A DNA stretch of 64,000 nucleotides, taken from the NCBI RefSeq assembly GCF_026107455.2, contig NZ_JAPCHY010000011.1, forward strand, positions 1 to 64,000. Reading direction: 5' to 3'. Within the stretch, counting starts at the first letter, position 1. Each line of letters begins with the position of its first letter. Below are positions 16,095 through 27,520 of this stretch, in pieces. This stretch comes from Xanthomonas chitinilytica. GTDB taxonomy: Bacteria; Pseudomonadota; Gammaproteobacteria; Xanthomonadales; Xanthomonadaceae. Below the pieces are notes generated by a model. The model was given only the letters and a program-made list of their open reading frames with translations, had not been told where the DNA came from and did no database searches. The position numbers were made by a program, and so were the translations under genes.

Positions 16095-16098
<4 letters not shown>
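15694..16098 (+). CDS. MerR-family heavy-metal-responsive regulator
   Basis: The 134-residue protein (ATG 15694; a second ATG at 15700 is equally possible) has the MerR winged-helix start [11 protein letters not shown] and [10 protein letters not shown], then G-Y-R-I-F. The long dimerisation helix is followed by the metal loop [12 protein letters not shown] Cys pair with this spacing is seen in Cu(I)- or other soft-metal sensors of the CueR/HmrR type. Its stop overlaps the GTG of the copper ATPase gene, and the promoter in front has the MerR geometry. Confidence 0.88.
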
Positions 16099-18665
<2,567 letters not shown>

Positions 18666-18699
18666 TGATGCGGATGCAGAGTTTTTTGCAACAAACTGC

Positions 18700-18728
18700 T
18701 TGCGAAGGAAAAACGGCCCAGCTATCAT
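18700..18728 (+). promoter_or_regulatory. Promoter of the first tRNA-Ala/tRNA-Glu unit
   Basis: TTGCGA (18700-18705) and TATCAT (18723-18728) are spaced by 17 bases, with the predicted start about 10 bases before the tRNA. This is sigma-70-like. Confidence 0.55.
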
Positions 18729-18745
18729 TTCTTTCTCAGCGACGT

Positions 18746-18821
18746 GGGGCCATAGCTCAGCTGGGAGAGCGCCTGCATGGCATGCAGGAGGTCGGCGGTT
18801 CGATCCCGCCTGGCTCCACCA
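18746..18821 (+). tRNA. tRNA-Ala (anticodon GGC)
   Basis: The 76-base gene includes an encoded CCA. The acceptor arm GGGGCCA pairs with TGGCTCC, the anticodon loop ATGGCAT gives GGC, and the T-arm is GGCGG-TTCGATC-CCGCC. It is the first tRNA of a two-tRNA transcript. Confidence 0.97.
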
Positions 18822-18877
18822 AAATCCGGACTTTAGGCCGTTCGGATCGCGAAGGAACAATTCGATGAAGTTTACGC

Positions 18878-18953
18878 GTCCCCATCGTCTAGAGGCCTAG
18901 GACATCACCCTTTCACGGTGGCGACCGGGGTTCGAATCCCCGTGGGGACGCCA
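18878..18953 (+). tRNA. tRNA-Glu (anticodon TTC)
   Basis: The 76-base gene ends in an encoded CCA. The acceptor GTCCCCA pairs with TGGGGAC, the anticodon loop CTTTCAC gives TTC, and the T-arm contains GTTCGAATC. It lies 56 bases after tRNA-Ala and before a terminator, so the two are co-transcribed. Confidence 0.97.
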
Positions 18954-18970
18954 TTCATCGAGACGAGAGA

Positions 18971-18994
18971 GACCCACTCAGGCGGGTCTTTTTT
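18971..18994 (+). terminator. Terminator of the first tRNA unit
   Basis: GACCC (18971-18975) and GGGTC (18984-18988) form a short stem followed by a run of six T, 17 bases after tRNA-Glu. Confidence 0.8.
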
Positions 18995-19141
18995 GTTGGG
19001 CAACACCCGGACGGCTCCGTTCCGGAAAGATGGCTCCGCAAGCCCGCCCCCGGCCGGCTTCCCCGCCCTCTCCTCCGGCAACGAAGCAGCCCGCAAGCGA
19101 AAAGTTTTCACGAAAGTATTCCACATCCGTGAAAATGCCGA

Positions 19142-19147
19142 TATGAT
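19142..19147 (+). promoter_or_regulatory. -10 box of the second tRNA unit
   Basis: TATGAT lies 23 bases before the second tRNA-Ala, the same distance class as in the first unit (TATCAT at 18 bases). No good -35 box is seen at 17 bases. The intervening 150 bases differ from those before the first unit, so only the tRNA part was duplicated or kept. Confidence 0.4.
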
Positions 19148-19169
19148 AGTCGGCTCGCAGCAACATCGT

Positions 19170-19245
19170 GGGGCCATAGCTCAGCTGGGAGAGCGCCTGC
19201 ATGGCATGCAGGAGGTCAGCGGTTCGATCCCGCTTGGCTCCACCA
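19170..19245 (+). tRNA. tRNA-Ala (anticodon GGC), second copy
   Basis: Identical to the first copy except for the outer base pair of the T-stem: A-GCGG with CCGC-T instead of G-GCGG with CCGC-C. The two changes compensate each other, so folding and function are kept. Confidence 0.97.
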
Positions 19246-19293
19246 ACTTTCCAGGCATCAGGCCTGTCTGGCAAGCGACAATCCGGTTTACGC

Positions 19294-19369
19294 GTCCCCA
19301 TCGTCTAGAGGCCTAGGACATCACCCTTTCACGGTGGCGACCGGGGTTCGAATCCCCGTGGGGACGCCA
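19294..19369 (+). tRNA. tRNA-Glu (anticodon TTC), second copy
   Basis: Sequence identical to the copy at 18878-18953, including the TTTACGC just upstream of it. It lies 48 bases after the second tRNA-Ala. Confidence 0.97.
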
Positions 19370-19381
19370 GTTTCAAGCAGA

Positions 19382-19406
19382 AGCCCCGACTCGTTCGGGG
19401 CTTTTG
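19382..19406 (+). terminator. Terminator of the second tRNA unit
   Basis: The stem AGCCCCGA (19382-19389)/TCGGGGCT (19395-19402) with a 5-base loop is followed by TTT-G-T-G-TTT. It differs in sequence from the terminator of the first unit. Confidence 0.85.
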
Positions 19407-19907
19407 TGTTTCCGGACACCGACATTTGCATCGGGACCAGGGCACGCCACCTTGCCGGCATCCGGCTCATTCGCAGGCGGTTGCCGCAACAGATCGAACT
19501 GCCGGCAATCGTTGGCCATCCCATACCGATGCGACGTTCGCTCAACGCTCCCCTTGGCTGGCGTGGCGGATTATCGGCAGGCGAAGGGAGTGGCCTCTGC
19601 CAAGCATGCCGCATGGAAAAACCCATCCATTTCGCATCGCCACGTGCCGCGCGGAACGGTGGCATCGCCTTGCGGCCCGTCCGGCGGGGAAACCTGGCGG
19701 AACCGTCGCAGATACGGAAAGGTTCTTCGCCCATCCAAGGGGAGAAGCGAATTCCCAAGGCACCTTTGCCGCTTCTCGAAAAGCTCGCGACTGACGTCGC
19801 TCCTACGAGGCCCTGCCGCTGACATGGGCGGCGCTGCGTGGTCCCCTGCCATCGGTCGCGATAGAGGGGCGCCGACCACCTGCTCCGGGCTTGGATGAAG
19901 AACCAGC
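19407..19907. other. Intergenic region without a supported gene
   Basis: About 0.5 kb between the tRNA units. Frames on both strands lack ribosome sites and plausible products. It contains one REP-like element (19784-19806). Confidence 0.5.
19784..19806. repeat. REP-like element, single arm
   Basis: One arm of the dispersed palindrome: CTCGCGACTGACGTCGCTCC and then TAC, the reverse complement of the GTAGGAGCGACG core seen at 13304 and 47378. Confidence 0.65.
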
Positions 19908-19937
19908 AAAAAAGCCCCGGGAAGTTCCCGGGGCTTT
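19908..19937 (-). terminator. Terminator of tRNA-Leu
   Basis: A stem of 12-13 bp (AAAGCCCCGGGAA with TTCCCGGGGCTTTT) around a very short loop, with T/A runs on both sides, lies 17 bases beyond the 3' end of tRNA-Leu on its strand. It could also act in the other direction. Confidence 0.85.
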
Positions 19938-19953
19938 TCGTCGATTCCGTCAG

Positions 19954-20040
19954 TGGTGCCGAAGGTGGGACTCGAACCCACACGCTTTTAAGGGCGGCGG
20001 ATTTTGAGTCCGCTGCGTCTACCGATTCCGCCACTTCGGC
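19954..20040 (-). tRNA. tRNA-Leu (anticodon CAA)
   Basis: The 87-base class II tRNA with encoded CCA has acceptor GCCGAAG pairing with CTTCGGC, anticodon loop CTCAAAA giving CAA, and a long variable arm (CGCCCTTAAAAGCG). A TATACT -10 box is visible just upstream on the minus strand (20054-20059). The divergent receiver gene starts 125 bases away. Confidence 0.96.
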
Positions 20041-20165
20041 TGGCTGGCCGACCAGTATAACCAACCTTCACACGCGTGGGCAGGCCTTAACCCTTCATTT
20101 TTCACCCAAGGTGGGCCCGGGGATCGACGCTATACTCACTTCACTGAACCATACAGAGAACGGCA

Positions 20166-20555
20166 ATGGATGCCTTGCGGAACCTGCGGGTGCTGGTCGT
20201 GGAAAACGACGAGATGAGCGGCACCCTGCTGCAACTGCAACTGGGCCAGCAAGGGGCGCAGGTGATCGGTCCGGCGCCGTCGGTGCAATCGGCACTGGCC
20301 CTGCTTGCCGCGCACGATCCGCAGGTGGCATTGCTGGACTACCGGCTGGCCAACGACGAAACCTGCGAACCCGTGGTGCAGGCCCTGGCCGATCGCGGCA
20401 TTCCCTACGTTCTGGCGACCGGCATGGACATCGCCCGCCTGCCGGACTCGTTCCGCCTGGCGGTACTGCTGCGCAAGCCATATCTGGCGGCCGAACTCGC
20501 CAAGGCTCTGGAAAAGGCGCTCGAACAGGCGGAGACCAGCCCGGCAGCGGGTTGA
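20166..20555 (+). CDS. Stand-alone response-regulator receiver protein
   Basis: The 129-residue protein is a single CheY-like domain: acidic pocket V-E-N-D-E (residues 12-16), phospho-acceptor Asp in L-L-D-Y-R-L (about residue 58), Thr in L-A-T-G, and the conserved Lys in L-L-R-K-P-Y. No output domain follows. Upstream is a TATACT -10 box (near 20131). Such single-domain regulators relay phosphate or act by protein contacts. No histidine kinase is nearby, so its partner is unknown. Confidence 0.85.
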   Translation: MDALRNLRVLVVENDEMSGTLLQLQLGQQGAQVIGPAPSVQSALALLAAHDPQVALLDYRLANDETCEPVVQALADRGIPYVLATGMDIARLPDSFRLAVLLRKPYLAAELAKALEKALEQAETSPAAG

Positions 20556-20710
20556 TCGACGGAGAAGCACGCTCCGCTCCGGCAAGCTGTCGCGTACGGA
20601 GTCGATGACGCCACTCCACGCAAGGCGCCGCCTCCCCCGCTTCTTGCCTATCCGCTGGTCATCCAGCGTGACGGCCATCGGCTTGTCCGATGGCCGTGTG
20701 CCACGATGGC

Positions 20711-23068
20711 TCAGCTGCCGCGCTTGGCGCGGGCGAAGGCATCGGCCAGCGCGTTGTTGGCCGGCGGCGCAGAGATCGCGCCACGCGCATTGTTGCCACC
20801 CGGCCGTCCGCCGCGATTGCCGCCATCGCGGCGCGGGCCGTTGCCCGGACGCTGCTCGCGCTCGCCGGCGCGGGCCGGCGCCGGACCGTCGTCCAGGCGC
20901 CGGGTCAGCGCGATGCGCTTGCGCGCCACGTCGACCTCCAGCACCTTCACCTTGACGATGTCGCCGGCCTTGACCACGTCGCGCGGGTCCTTGACGAAGC
21001 TGTCCGACAGCGCCGAGATGTGGATCAGGCCGTCCTGGTGCACGCCGATGTCGACGAAGGCACCGAATGCGGCGACGTTGCTGACCACGCCCTCCAGCAC
21101 CATGCCCGGCCTGAGGTCCTTGATCTCCTCCACGCCCTCGGCGAAGCGCGCGGCCTTGAACTCCGGACGCGGGTCGCGGCCGGGTTTTTCCAGCTCCTTG
21201 AGGATGTCGCGCACGGTCGGCACGCCGAACTTCTCGTCGGTGAACTGCTCGGGCTTGAGGCTGCGCAGGAAGCTGCCGTCGCCGAGCAGCGCCTTGATCG
21301 GCCGGCCGCTGCTGCCGACGATGCGCTCGACCACCGGATAGGCCTCCGGGTGCACCGCCGAAACGTCCAGCGGCTCGTCGCCGTCGGCGATGCGCAGGAA
21401 GCCGGCGCACTGTTCGAACGTCTTGTCACCCAGCCGCGGCACCTTGAGCAGGTCCTTGCGGCGCTTGAACGGGCCATTCTCGTCGCGATGGCGGACGATG
21501 TTCTCGGCCACCGTCGAAGACAGGCCGGACACGCGCGCAAGCAGGGCCGCCGAGGCGGTGTTCACGTACACGCCGACCGCGTTCACGCAGTCCTCGACCC
21601 TGGCGTCCAGCGCCCGCGCCAGCCGGTACTGGTCCACGTCGTGCTGGTACTGGCCGACGCCGATCGCCTTGGGTTCGATCTTGACCAGTTCGGCCAGCGG
21701 ATCCTGCAGCCGGCGCGCGATCGACACCGCGCCGCGCAGCGACACGTCCAGGTTCGGGAATTCCTTCGCCGCGAACTCGGAGGCCGAGTACACCGAGGCG
21801 CCGGCCTCGCTGACCACGATCTTCTGCAGCTTCGGGTTGTTGCAGGCCTTGATGACCTCACCGGCCAGCTTGTCGGTCTCGCGGCTGGCGGTGCCGTTGC
21901 CGATCGCGATCAGCTCGACGTCGTGTTTGGCGCACAGCTGCTTGAGCGTATGCAGCGACTGGTCCCATTGCCGGCGTGGCTCGTGCGGGTAGATCGTCTC
22001 GGTGGCGACCAGCTTGCCGGTGGCATCGACCACGGCGACCTTGCAGCCGGTGCGGATGCCGGGGTCGAGGCCGAGCACGGTCTTCGGGCCGGCCGGGGCG
22101 GCCAGCAGCAGGTCCTTGAGGTTGTCGCCGAACACGGCGATGGCCTCGGCTTCGGCCTTCTCGCGGGCCTGGTTGAACAGGTCCAGCAGCAGGTGCATGT
22201 GCAGCCTGGCGCGCCAGGTCAGGCGGCAGGCGTCGAGCAGCCAGCGGTCGGCCGGGCGTCCCTGGTCGGCGACGCCGGCGTTGCGCGCCACCCGGCCCTC
22301 GGCGTACTGGTGGCCGGCCTCGGCGTCGCTGCCCGGATCCAGCTCCAGGAACAGGATCTCCTCGCGGCGGGCGCGGAACAGCGCCAGCAGCCGGTGCGAG
22401 GGAATCTTCGCCAGCGACTCGGCATGCTCGAAGTAATCGCGGTACTTGGCGCCCTCCTCCTCCTTGCCCTCGGCGACGCGGGCGCGGATGACCCCGACGT
22501 CGGCCAGCCAGCCGCGCAGCTCGCCCACCAGCGCGGCGTCCTCGCCCCAGCGCTCCATCAGGATCGCGCGGGCGCCTTCCAGCGCGGCCTTGGTGTCGGC
22601 CACGCCCTTTTCGGCATCGACGAAGCCGGCGGCGAAGGCCTGCGGGTCCTGCGACGGATCGGCCAGCAGGCCGTCGGCCAACGGCTCCAGCCCGGCCTCG
22701 CGCGCGATCTGCGCGCGGGTGCGGCGCTTGGGCTTGTACGGCAGGTACAGGTCTTCCAGCCGCGACTTGGTGTCGGCCGCCGCGATCTCGCCGCGCAGTT
22801 CGTCGGTCAGCTTGCCCTGCTCCTCGATGCTGGCCAGCACCGCGGCGCGGCGGTCTTCCAGTTCGCGCAGGTAGGTCAGCCGCACTTCCAGGTTGCGCAG
22901 CTGGGTATCGTCCAGGCCGCCGGTGACTTCCTTGCGGTAGCGGGCGATGAAGGGGACGCTGGCGCCCTCGTCGAGTAGCGCGATGGCGGCCTTGGCCTGT
23001 GCGGGCTGGGCGCCGATTTCGTCGGCGATGGTCTGTGCGATCTGCTGCGCGAGCTTGATGTCTAGCAT
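20711..23068 (-). CDS. tex: Tex-family S1 RNA-binding protein
   Basis: ATG 23068 gives a 785-residue protein of the normal Tex length. The order is an N-terminal helical region ([10 protein letters not shown]), a YqgF-type RNase-H-like fold ([10 protein letters not shown], about 330), tandem helix-hairpin-helix elements (V-N-T-A-S-A-A-L-L, about 500) and a C-terminal S1 domain ([19 protein letters not shown]). The basic Gly/Arg tail after the S1 domain is common in this group. Tex binds nucleic acid and affects transcription and stress survival. It is a single gene. Confidence 0.93.
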   Translation of the reverse strand: MLDIKLAQQIAQTIADEIGAQPAQAKAAIALLDEGASVPFIARYRKEVTGGLDDTQLRNLEVRLTYLRELEDRRAAVLASIEEQGKLTDELRGEIAAADTKSRLEDLYLPYKPKRRTRAQIAREAGLEPLADGLLADPSQDPQAFAAGFVDAEKGVADTKAALEGARAILMERWGEDAALVGELRGWLADVGVIRARVAEGKEEEGAKYRDYFEHAESLAKIPSHRLLALFRARREEILFLELDPGSDAEAGHQYAEGRVARNAGVADQGRPADRWLLDACRLTWRARLHMHLLLDLFNQAREKAEAEAIAVFGDNLKDLLLAAPAGPKTVLGLDPGIRTGCKVAVVDATGKLVATETIYPHEPRRQWDQSLHTLKQLCAKHDVELIAIGNGTASRETDKLAGEVIKACNNPKLQKIVVSEAGASVYSASEFAAKEFPNLDVSLRGAVSIARRLQDPLAELVKIEPKAIGVGQYQHDVDQYRLARALDARVEDCVNAVGVYVNTASAALLARVSGLSSTVAENIVRHRDENGPFKRRKDLLKVPRLGDKTFEQCAGFLRIADGDEPLDVSAVHPEAYPVVERIVGSSGRPIKALLGDGSFLRSLKPEQFTDEKFGVPTVRDILKELEKPGRDPRPEFKAARFAEGVEEIKDLRPGMVLEGVVSNVAAFGAFVDIGVHQDGLIHISALSDSFVKDPRDVVKAGDIVKVKVLEVDVARKRIALTRRLDDGPAPARAGEREQRPGNGPRRDGGNRGGRPGGNNARGAISAPPANNALADAFARAKRGS

Positions 23069-23262
23069 TGCTTCCGGCCGGGGCCGCTTTGCGGAAAGCG
23101 GCCATTCTGGCAATGCGTGACCGATGGGGAAAGCCGTTGACAGCGGGCCCGGAACCTGTCGCCCGCAGCGGCATCGACGGTTACGCCGGCATCCGGGCGT
23201 TGGCTGGGATGCCGGCGCGGGCGCCCGCGTCGTTGGCGGCGCCCTCCGCGGTGGTGGTGCGG

Positions 23263-23478
23263 TCAGCGGTAGTGGTAAGCCGCACGCTGGTGGACGATGT
23301 CGTCGCGCAGCGACTCCAGCGCCATCACCCGCACCTTGCCGACACCCTGCAGCTCCATGAACCGCTCCGTGTAGATTTCCGGCCCCAGCTCGGTGTCGGC
23401 CTGGGATTTGCTGAAGCCGTAGGGCACCACGCCCTTGTCGCCATCCTTGCTACCACCGACATAAAGAACAATCGCCAT
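23263..23478 (-). CDS. Small conserved-looking protein (71 aa), unknown
   Basis: A strong GGAGGAG ribosome site precedes ATG 23478. The protein starts [16 protein letters not shown] and ends A-A-Y-H-Y-R; it is soluble, has no cysteine, and has a compact alpha/beta composition. I do not recognise the family. The ribosome site and codon usage support a real gene. Confidence 0.65.
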   Translation of the reverse strand: MAIVLYVGGSKDGDKGVVPYGFSKSQADTELGPEIYTERFMELQGVGKVRVMALESLRDDIVHQRAAYHYR

Positions 23479-23632
23479 GTGATGTACTCCTCCGAAAAAC
23501 GTCTTGCCGATACAGCAGGGAGGAGCTTATCGCGCCTGACCTTACCGATTCGTAATCCAGGCTAATGATGTTTTTTTGCATGCTGATGACGTCACGTTGG
23601 CGACCATTTCCATATGAAAATTTAACCTGCGA

Positions 23633-24124
23633 CTAACTTCCGGACGCCCTCGCCCGGCGTGGCCACCAGCCATGGCCGTGCAGCGCGTAGTGGTCGGCGG
23701 CGCGTTCCAGCGGGTTGCGCACGCTGACGCCGCCGCACAGCAGGTAGACCGGCAGGAACAACGGCCCCAGCAGCAGGTACTGGTAGACGTGCGCCCGCTC
23801 GTGGTCGCCCAGGCGTACGTGGGGGTGCCGGCAGCGGCCGGCCCGGTGCTCGTAGGTCCGGCACGGAACATCCAGGCTGGCGCCGGTATGCAGGATCACG
23901 TTGCCCAGGGTGATGGCACCGCCCGGCCCCCACGGCCAGCGGTGGAACACCAGTGCGCAATCGCCCCGGTTCCAGCGCGGCCTGGCGCCGGCGGCCGTCC
24001 CGACCAGCCCGGCGAGCAGGCCGATCGCGGTATTGGGCGACGTCCACAGCGCGCCCAGCCCCATCAGCGCCGCCAGCACGCCGGGTGGAAGCCTCAATCG
24101 GCCTCGTTCGGGATCAGCAGCCAC
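23633..24124 (-). CDS. Small membrane protein with HExxH-like motif
   Basis: As annotated from ATG 24124 it overlaps the PspC gene by 31 bases; a TTG at 24097 that overlaps the PspC stop (TTGA) may be the real start (154 aa). There are two or three hydrophobic segments, a D-H-E-R-A-H-V-Y-Q-Y-L motif and then L-L-G-P-L-F-L-P-V-Y-L-L. This pattern (His-Glu-x-x-His then a Pro-rich membrane hairpin) is seen in an uncharacterised bacterial family. Whether it is a protease is not known. Probably co-transcribed with the PspC protein. Confidence 0.6.
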   Translation of the reverse strand: MAADPERGRLRLPPGVLAALMGLGALWTSPNTAIGLLAGLVGTAAGARPRWNRGDCALVFHRWPWGPGGAITLGNVILHTGASLDVPCRTYEHRAGRCRHPHVRLGDHERAHVYQYLLLGPLFLPVYLLCGGVSVRNPLERAADHYALHGHGWWPRRARASGS

Positions 24125-24297
24125 AGGATCAGGTAGACCAGGATGCCGGGGAAGGCGGCCGAAGCGATCGATACCACCACGTAGATGATGCGCAGCAGGG
24201 TCGAGTTCCAGCCGAACCGGTGGGCGATGCCGCCGATCACGCCAGCGATCATCCGGTCGTTCAACGAGCGGGCCAAGGTGCGGGGCTGGGCATTCAT
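24094..24297 (-). CDS. PspC-domain envelope-stress protein
   Basis: The 67-residue protein begins at ATG 24297 and is essentially one PspC domain: L-N-D-R-M-I-A-G-V-I-G-G-I-A-H-R-F-G-W, then a long membrane helix with P-G-I-L-V-Y-L-I-L-W-L-L-I-P. In other bacteria PspC proteins sense or respond to inner-membrane damage. No pspA or pspB is adjacent, so it acts alone or with the small membrane protein downstream. Confidence 0.88.
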   Translation of the reverse strand: MNAQPRTLARSLNDRMIAGVIGGIAHRFGWNSTLLRIIYVVVSIASAAFPGILVYLILWLLIPNEAD

Positions 24298-24349
24298 GTC
24301 GTCGGCTCCGGCAACGGGTCGAACCCGGAGTGTAGCGGTGCCGGGGTAA

Positions 24350-24718
24350 TCAGCGCGTGCCCTGGCGCAGCTCCGCCAGGCGCGCGCCGAACCAGCGCGC
24401 CGCATCCTGTTCCGGTTGTCCCGGGCAGGCGATGCGGTAGGCCTTGCCGCTGATGCTGCTGCGGCTGGCAGCACGCTCGATGAACTGCTCGGCGCTGTCC
24501 ACCAGGTCCTTCTTCAACAGGTAGTCGTACTTGCGCTGCAGGTGCGCCCGCGCCTCGGCTTCGCCGTGCCAGCGGCCGTTGCGCTGGAAACGGCACTGCG
24601 AGCCGTCCAGCGCCTGCATCAGCCCGCCGATCTCGCGCCGGGCCTCGGTACCGGGGGCGGCCAGCGCCGGCGTTGCGACGGACAACAGCAGCAGCAACCC
24701 GCCGCACGTCTTCCTCAT
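24350..24718 (-). CDS. Periplasmic DUF5329 family protein
   Basis: ATG 24718 overlaps the phaC stop (ATGA). A signal peptide (L-L-L-L-L-S-V-A-T-P-A-L-A) precedes a conserved block with I-x-x-L-x-x-x-L-x-x-S-x-C-x-F-x-R-N-G-x-W and S-S-I-S-G-K-A-Y-R-I-A-C-P-G, characteristic of DUF5329. The two cysteines probably form a disulfide. Function unknown. Its coupling to phaC is likely just operon packing. Confidence 0.82.
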   Translation of the reverse strand: MRKTCGGLLLLLSVATPALAAPGTEARREIGGLMQALDGSQCRFQRNGRWHGEAEARAHLQRKYDYLLKKDLVDSAEQFIERAASRSSISGKAYRIACPGQPEQDAARWFGARLAELRQGTR

Positions 24719-25785
24719 GGCGAACGCTCCTGCAGCCAGCCGTGGATCGCCGCCGGCACTTCGCGCTGGGCGCGGCCGGAGACGTAGATGCCGATATGGC
24801 CGCCGCGGAAGCTCGATTCGGTGTAGTCGGTGCTGCCCACCAGCGCGGCCATCGCGCGCGAGGCGTCCGGCGGCACCAGGTGGTCCTGCTCGGCGTAGAT
24901 GTTCAGGACCGGCATGTCCACCCGCGCCAGGTCCACCGCTTCATCGCCGATGCGGATGCTGCCGTTGACCAGGCCGTTGCCCTGGTAGAACTGCTTGATG
25001 AAGTCGCGGAAGGCCTCGCCGGCCAGGTCGGGCGAATCGAAGATCCATTTTTCCATGCGCAGGAAGTCCTCCAGTGCCTGCTTGTCGTCGAGGATGTCGA
25101 GCAGGCCCACATATTTCTGTACGTTGAGCCGGAACGGCTTGAGCATCAGGTAGCTGGCGTTCATCAGGTCGGCCGGGATGTTGCCCAGCGTGTCCACCAG
25201 CAGGTCCACGTTCACCCCGCGCGCCCAGTGCGAGAGCATGTTGTCCGCGGTGTGGAAATCCACCGGCGTGACCATGGTGATCAGGTTGCGCACTTTTTCC
25301 CGGCGCAACGCCGCGTAGCACAGCGCGAACACCCCGCCCTGGCAGATGCCCAGCAGGTCGATCGCGGCATGGCCGTGCGCCTGGCGCAGGTGCTCCACCG
25401 CGCCGTCCACATAGCGCAGCAGGTAGTCCTCCAGCGTCTGGAAGCGTTCGGAGCGGTCGGGGTAGCCCCAGTCCAGCACGTATACGTCCTGTCCCAGTTC
25501 CAGCAGCTTGCGCACCAGCGAGCGGTCGGCCTGCAGGTCCACCATGTAGGGGCGGTTGACCAGCGCGTAGACGATCAGCAGCGGCACCCGCGCGGTCGGC
25601 GACTGCTGGCCGACGAAGCGGTACAGCGTCACCTTGCCGTCGCTCCACACCGGCTGGCGCTCGGTGGCGCCATAGCCGACGTCGTCGACGCTGGGCAGCA
25701 GCCGCAGGCCGTCCAGCAGCTTGCGCTGCAGCGCCAGGGTTTCCTGCAGTAGGTCGTCGGCGTTGAATCCCAGCGGGCCTTTCAT
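24715..25785 (-). CDS. phaC: Class III poly(3-hydroxyalkanoate) synthase, PhaC subunit
   Basis: The 356-residue protein starts at ATG 25785, overlapping phaE. The lipase-like box G-I-C-Q-G-G holds the catalytic cysteine (about residue 150). The other parts of the triad are in Y-A-E-Q-D-H-L-V-P (Asp) and R-G-G-H-I-G (His). With its short length and the adjacent phaE this is a class III synthase, which polymerises (R)-3-hydroxyacyl-CoA to PHA on the granule surface. Confidence 0.95.
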   Translation of the reverse strand: MKGPLGFNADDLLQETLALQRKLLDGLRLLPSVDDVGYGATERQPVWSDGKVTLYRFVGQQSPTARVPLLIVYALVNRPYMVDLQADRSLVRKLLELGQDVYVLDWGYPDRSERFQTLEDYLLRYVDGAVEHLRQAHGHAAIDLLGICQGGVFALCYAALRREKVRNLITMVTPVDFHTADNMLSHWARGVNVDLLVDTLGNIPADLMNASYLMLKPFRLNVQKYVGLLDILDDKQALEDFLRMEKWIFDSPDLAGEAFRDFIKQFYQGNGLVNGSIRIGDEAVDLARVDMPVLNIYAEQDHLVPPDASRAMAALVGSTDYTESSFRGGHIGIYVSGRAQREVPAAIHGWLQERSP

Positions 25786-26849
25786 CGTGTCTTCCGCGGG
25801 GCGCTGCTGCGGCCCTTGCGCGCCGGCTCCGGCTTGCCGGCGGCGGCCTTCCGTGCCGCCGCGGGGGGAGCCGCCTTGGTCGTCTTGCGGGCGGGCGCCG
25901 GCCGCGTCGGCGGTGCTTTCGCGGGCTCGGCGGGCGCCGGTGCGGCCTTGGCCATCAGCCGGCGCACCTGCCGTTCCAGTTCGGCGATCCTGCGATGGGC
26001 CGCGTCCATCTCCGTGCGGGTGGGCAACCCCAGCGATTCGGACAGGCGCTCGACCTCGTGCTGGATCGCGGCCCGCAGCCGCATCTGCGCATTGCCCAGC
26101 GCCGCGTATACCTGCTGGAACTGTTCGGACATCGCGACCTTGGCGTAGGCCTCCTCGGCCACCTCGATCCACAGGTCGAACATCGCCCGGGCGCTGGTCA
26201 ACTGGCTGCCGGGGCTTTCGTGCTCGGCCAGGCGCTGCTCGAACAGCCCGAAGGCGTCGTCCAGCGCCGCCTTGATCTGCTCCACATAGGCCTGCGACTG
26301 CGCCTGGTAGTCCTGCTGGGCCTTGAGCAGTGCCTGCCAGCGGGCCTGGTGCTCGCGCCCGGGACCGAAGGCCGGCACCTGCAGCCACGGACCGGCGCCA
26401 CGCTGCAGGTCTTCGATGAAGCGGGCCAGCGCCGGTGGCAGGCTCCCGCCCATCCGGGTGCCGCCGCGGGCGGCATCGAGCATCCAGCGCAGCAGGCCGT
26501 CGCCCTGTCCTTCCACCGCCTCGCGCCAGGCCGAAGCGACCTCGGCACTGCTGGCGTCGCGTCCGGCGAACTGCGCGGCCACCTGCTGCATGGTCCCGTA
26601 CCAGTTGCCGGCCTGCTCGCGGAAACGGTGCACGGCATCGTCGCGCTGCCGGCCTTCGTCGGCCGGCAGCAGCTGGCTCCACCAGTCGATCGCCTGTTGC
26701 CACGCCCCCTGCCCGGCCGCCGGCTCGCGGCCTGCGTCCGGCCGGGCCGGCGCTTGCGCCGCATGCCGCAGCGCGTCGCCCCAGGCGCTGAAGTACTGGC
26801 GCGCCAGGACCTCGAAATCGTCCGCGCCGCCACTGCCTGCCGTCGTCAT
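25782..26849 (-). CDS. phaE: Class III PHA synthase, PhaE subunit
   Basis: The 355-residue protein is overlapped by phaC (ATGA). It is helical, with the conserved PhaE end block L-G-L-P-T-R-T-E-M-D and R-R-I-A-E-L-E-R-Q-V-R-R-L. It then has an unusual 70-residue Ala/Pro/Lys tail (A-P-A-P-A-E-P-A-K-A-P-P). PhaE forms the active complex with PhaC. The basic tail could contact the polymer or DNA, which is inference. Confidence 0.92.
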   Translation of the reverse strand: MTTAGSGGADDFEVLARQYFSAWGDALRHAAQAPARPDAGREPAAGQGAWQQAIDWWSQLLPADEGRQRDDAVHRFREQAGNWYGTMQQVAAQFAGRDASSAEVASAWREAVEGQGDGLLRWMLDAARGGTRMGGSLPPALARFIEDLQRGAGPWLQVPAFGPGREHQARWQALLKAQQDYQAQSQAYVEQIKAALDDAFGLFEQRLAEHESPGSQLTSARAMFDLWIEVAEEAYAKVAMSEQFQQVYAALGNAQMRLRAAIQHEVERLSESLGLPTRTEMDAAHRRIAELERQVRRLMAKAAPAPAEPAKAPPTRPAPARKTTKAAPPAAARKAAAGKPEPARKGRSSAPRKTR

Positions 26850-26905
26850 CGCCGTTCTCCCGAATCAGGTCCGGATGATAGCAACGACGCCGTGCAGGCC
26901 AAGCA

Positions 26906-27520
26906 TCAGGGCTTGGGGATGCGCAGGGTCTTGCTGATCATCAGCGAACCGGACAGCGCGAACAGCAGCACCAGCGGATGCAGCTGCCACGGCCCCAGCT
27001 GCCACTGGCCCAGCCACAGCGCATCGCCGATGGCGCCGCCATGGGCGGCCACCGCCAGCACGATCACCAGCGCCAGGCTGGTCGGGATCGGCGTGCCCTC
27101 GAAGTACGGCACCTTGTCGGCATCGCCGGCGATCTCCTCGGCGGTCACGTTGTAGCGCGCCAGCCGGCTGACGCCGCAGCACACGAAATAGCTCAGCACC
27201 AGCCAGTCCCAGCCGCCCTGCATGCCGCAGGCGTAGGCCAGCGCCGCCGGCGCGACGCCGAAGGAGATGACGTCGGCCAGCGAATCCAGTTCACGCCCGA
27301 GCGTGGACGAGGATTTCCGCCAGCGCGCCACCCGGCCGTCCAGTGCGTCGAACACGAAGGCCAGCGGGATCAGCGCCATGCCGAACAGCAGGTAGCCGCG
27401 CTGTCCGTCCTGCAGGAAGCGCATGGCCGCGAAAACCGCGCCGGTACCGCAGAACGCGTTGCCGAGGGTGAACCAGTCGGCAAGCTGGAATTCGCGCAGC
27501 ATCGAGAAGTGGCGTTTCAT
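26906..27520 (-). CDS. pssA: CDP-diacylglycerol-serine O-phosphatidyltransferase
   Basis: The protein starts at ATG 27520 (204 aa). The family signature D-x2-D-G-x2-A-R-x8-G-x3-D-x3-D is clear in D-A-L-D-G-R-V-A-R-W and G-R-E-L-D-S-L-A-D. Six or so membrane helices are visible. It makes phosphatidylserine for phosphatidylethanolamine synthesis. The annotated start excludes a long upstream extension that has no ribosome site. Monocistronic as seen here. Confidence 0.93.
   Translation of the reverse strand: MKRHFSMLREFQLADWFTLGNAFCGTGAVFAAMRFLQDGQRGYLLFGMALIPLAFVFDALDGRVARWRKSSSTLGRELDSLADVISFGVAPAALAYACGMQGGWDWLVLSYFVCCGVSRLARYNVTAEEIAGDADKVPYFEGTPIPTSLALVIVLAVAAHGGAIGDALWLGQWQLGPWQLHPLVLLFALSGSLMISKTLRIPKP

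Noticed and set aside
19334..19822. 162-codon plus-strand frame after tRNA-Glu
   Set aside because: It begins inside the tRNA gene, crosses its terminator and has no family features.
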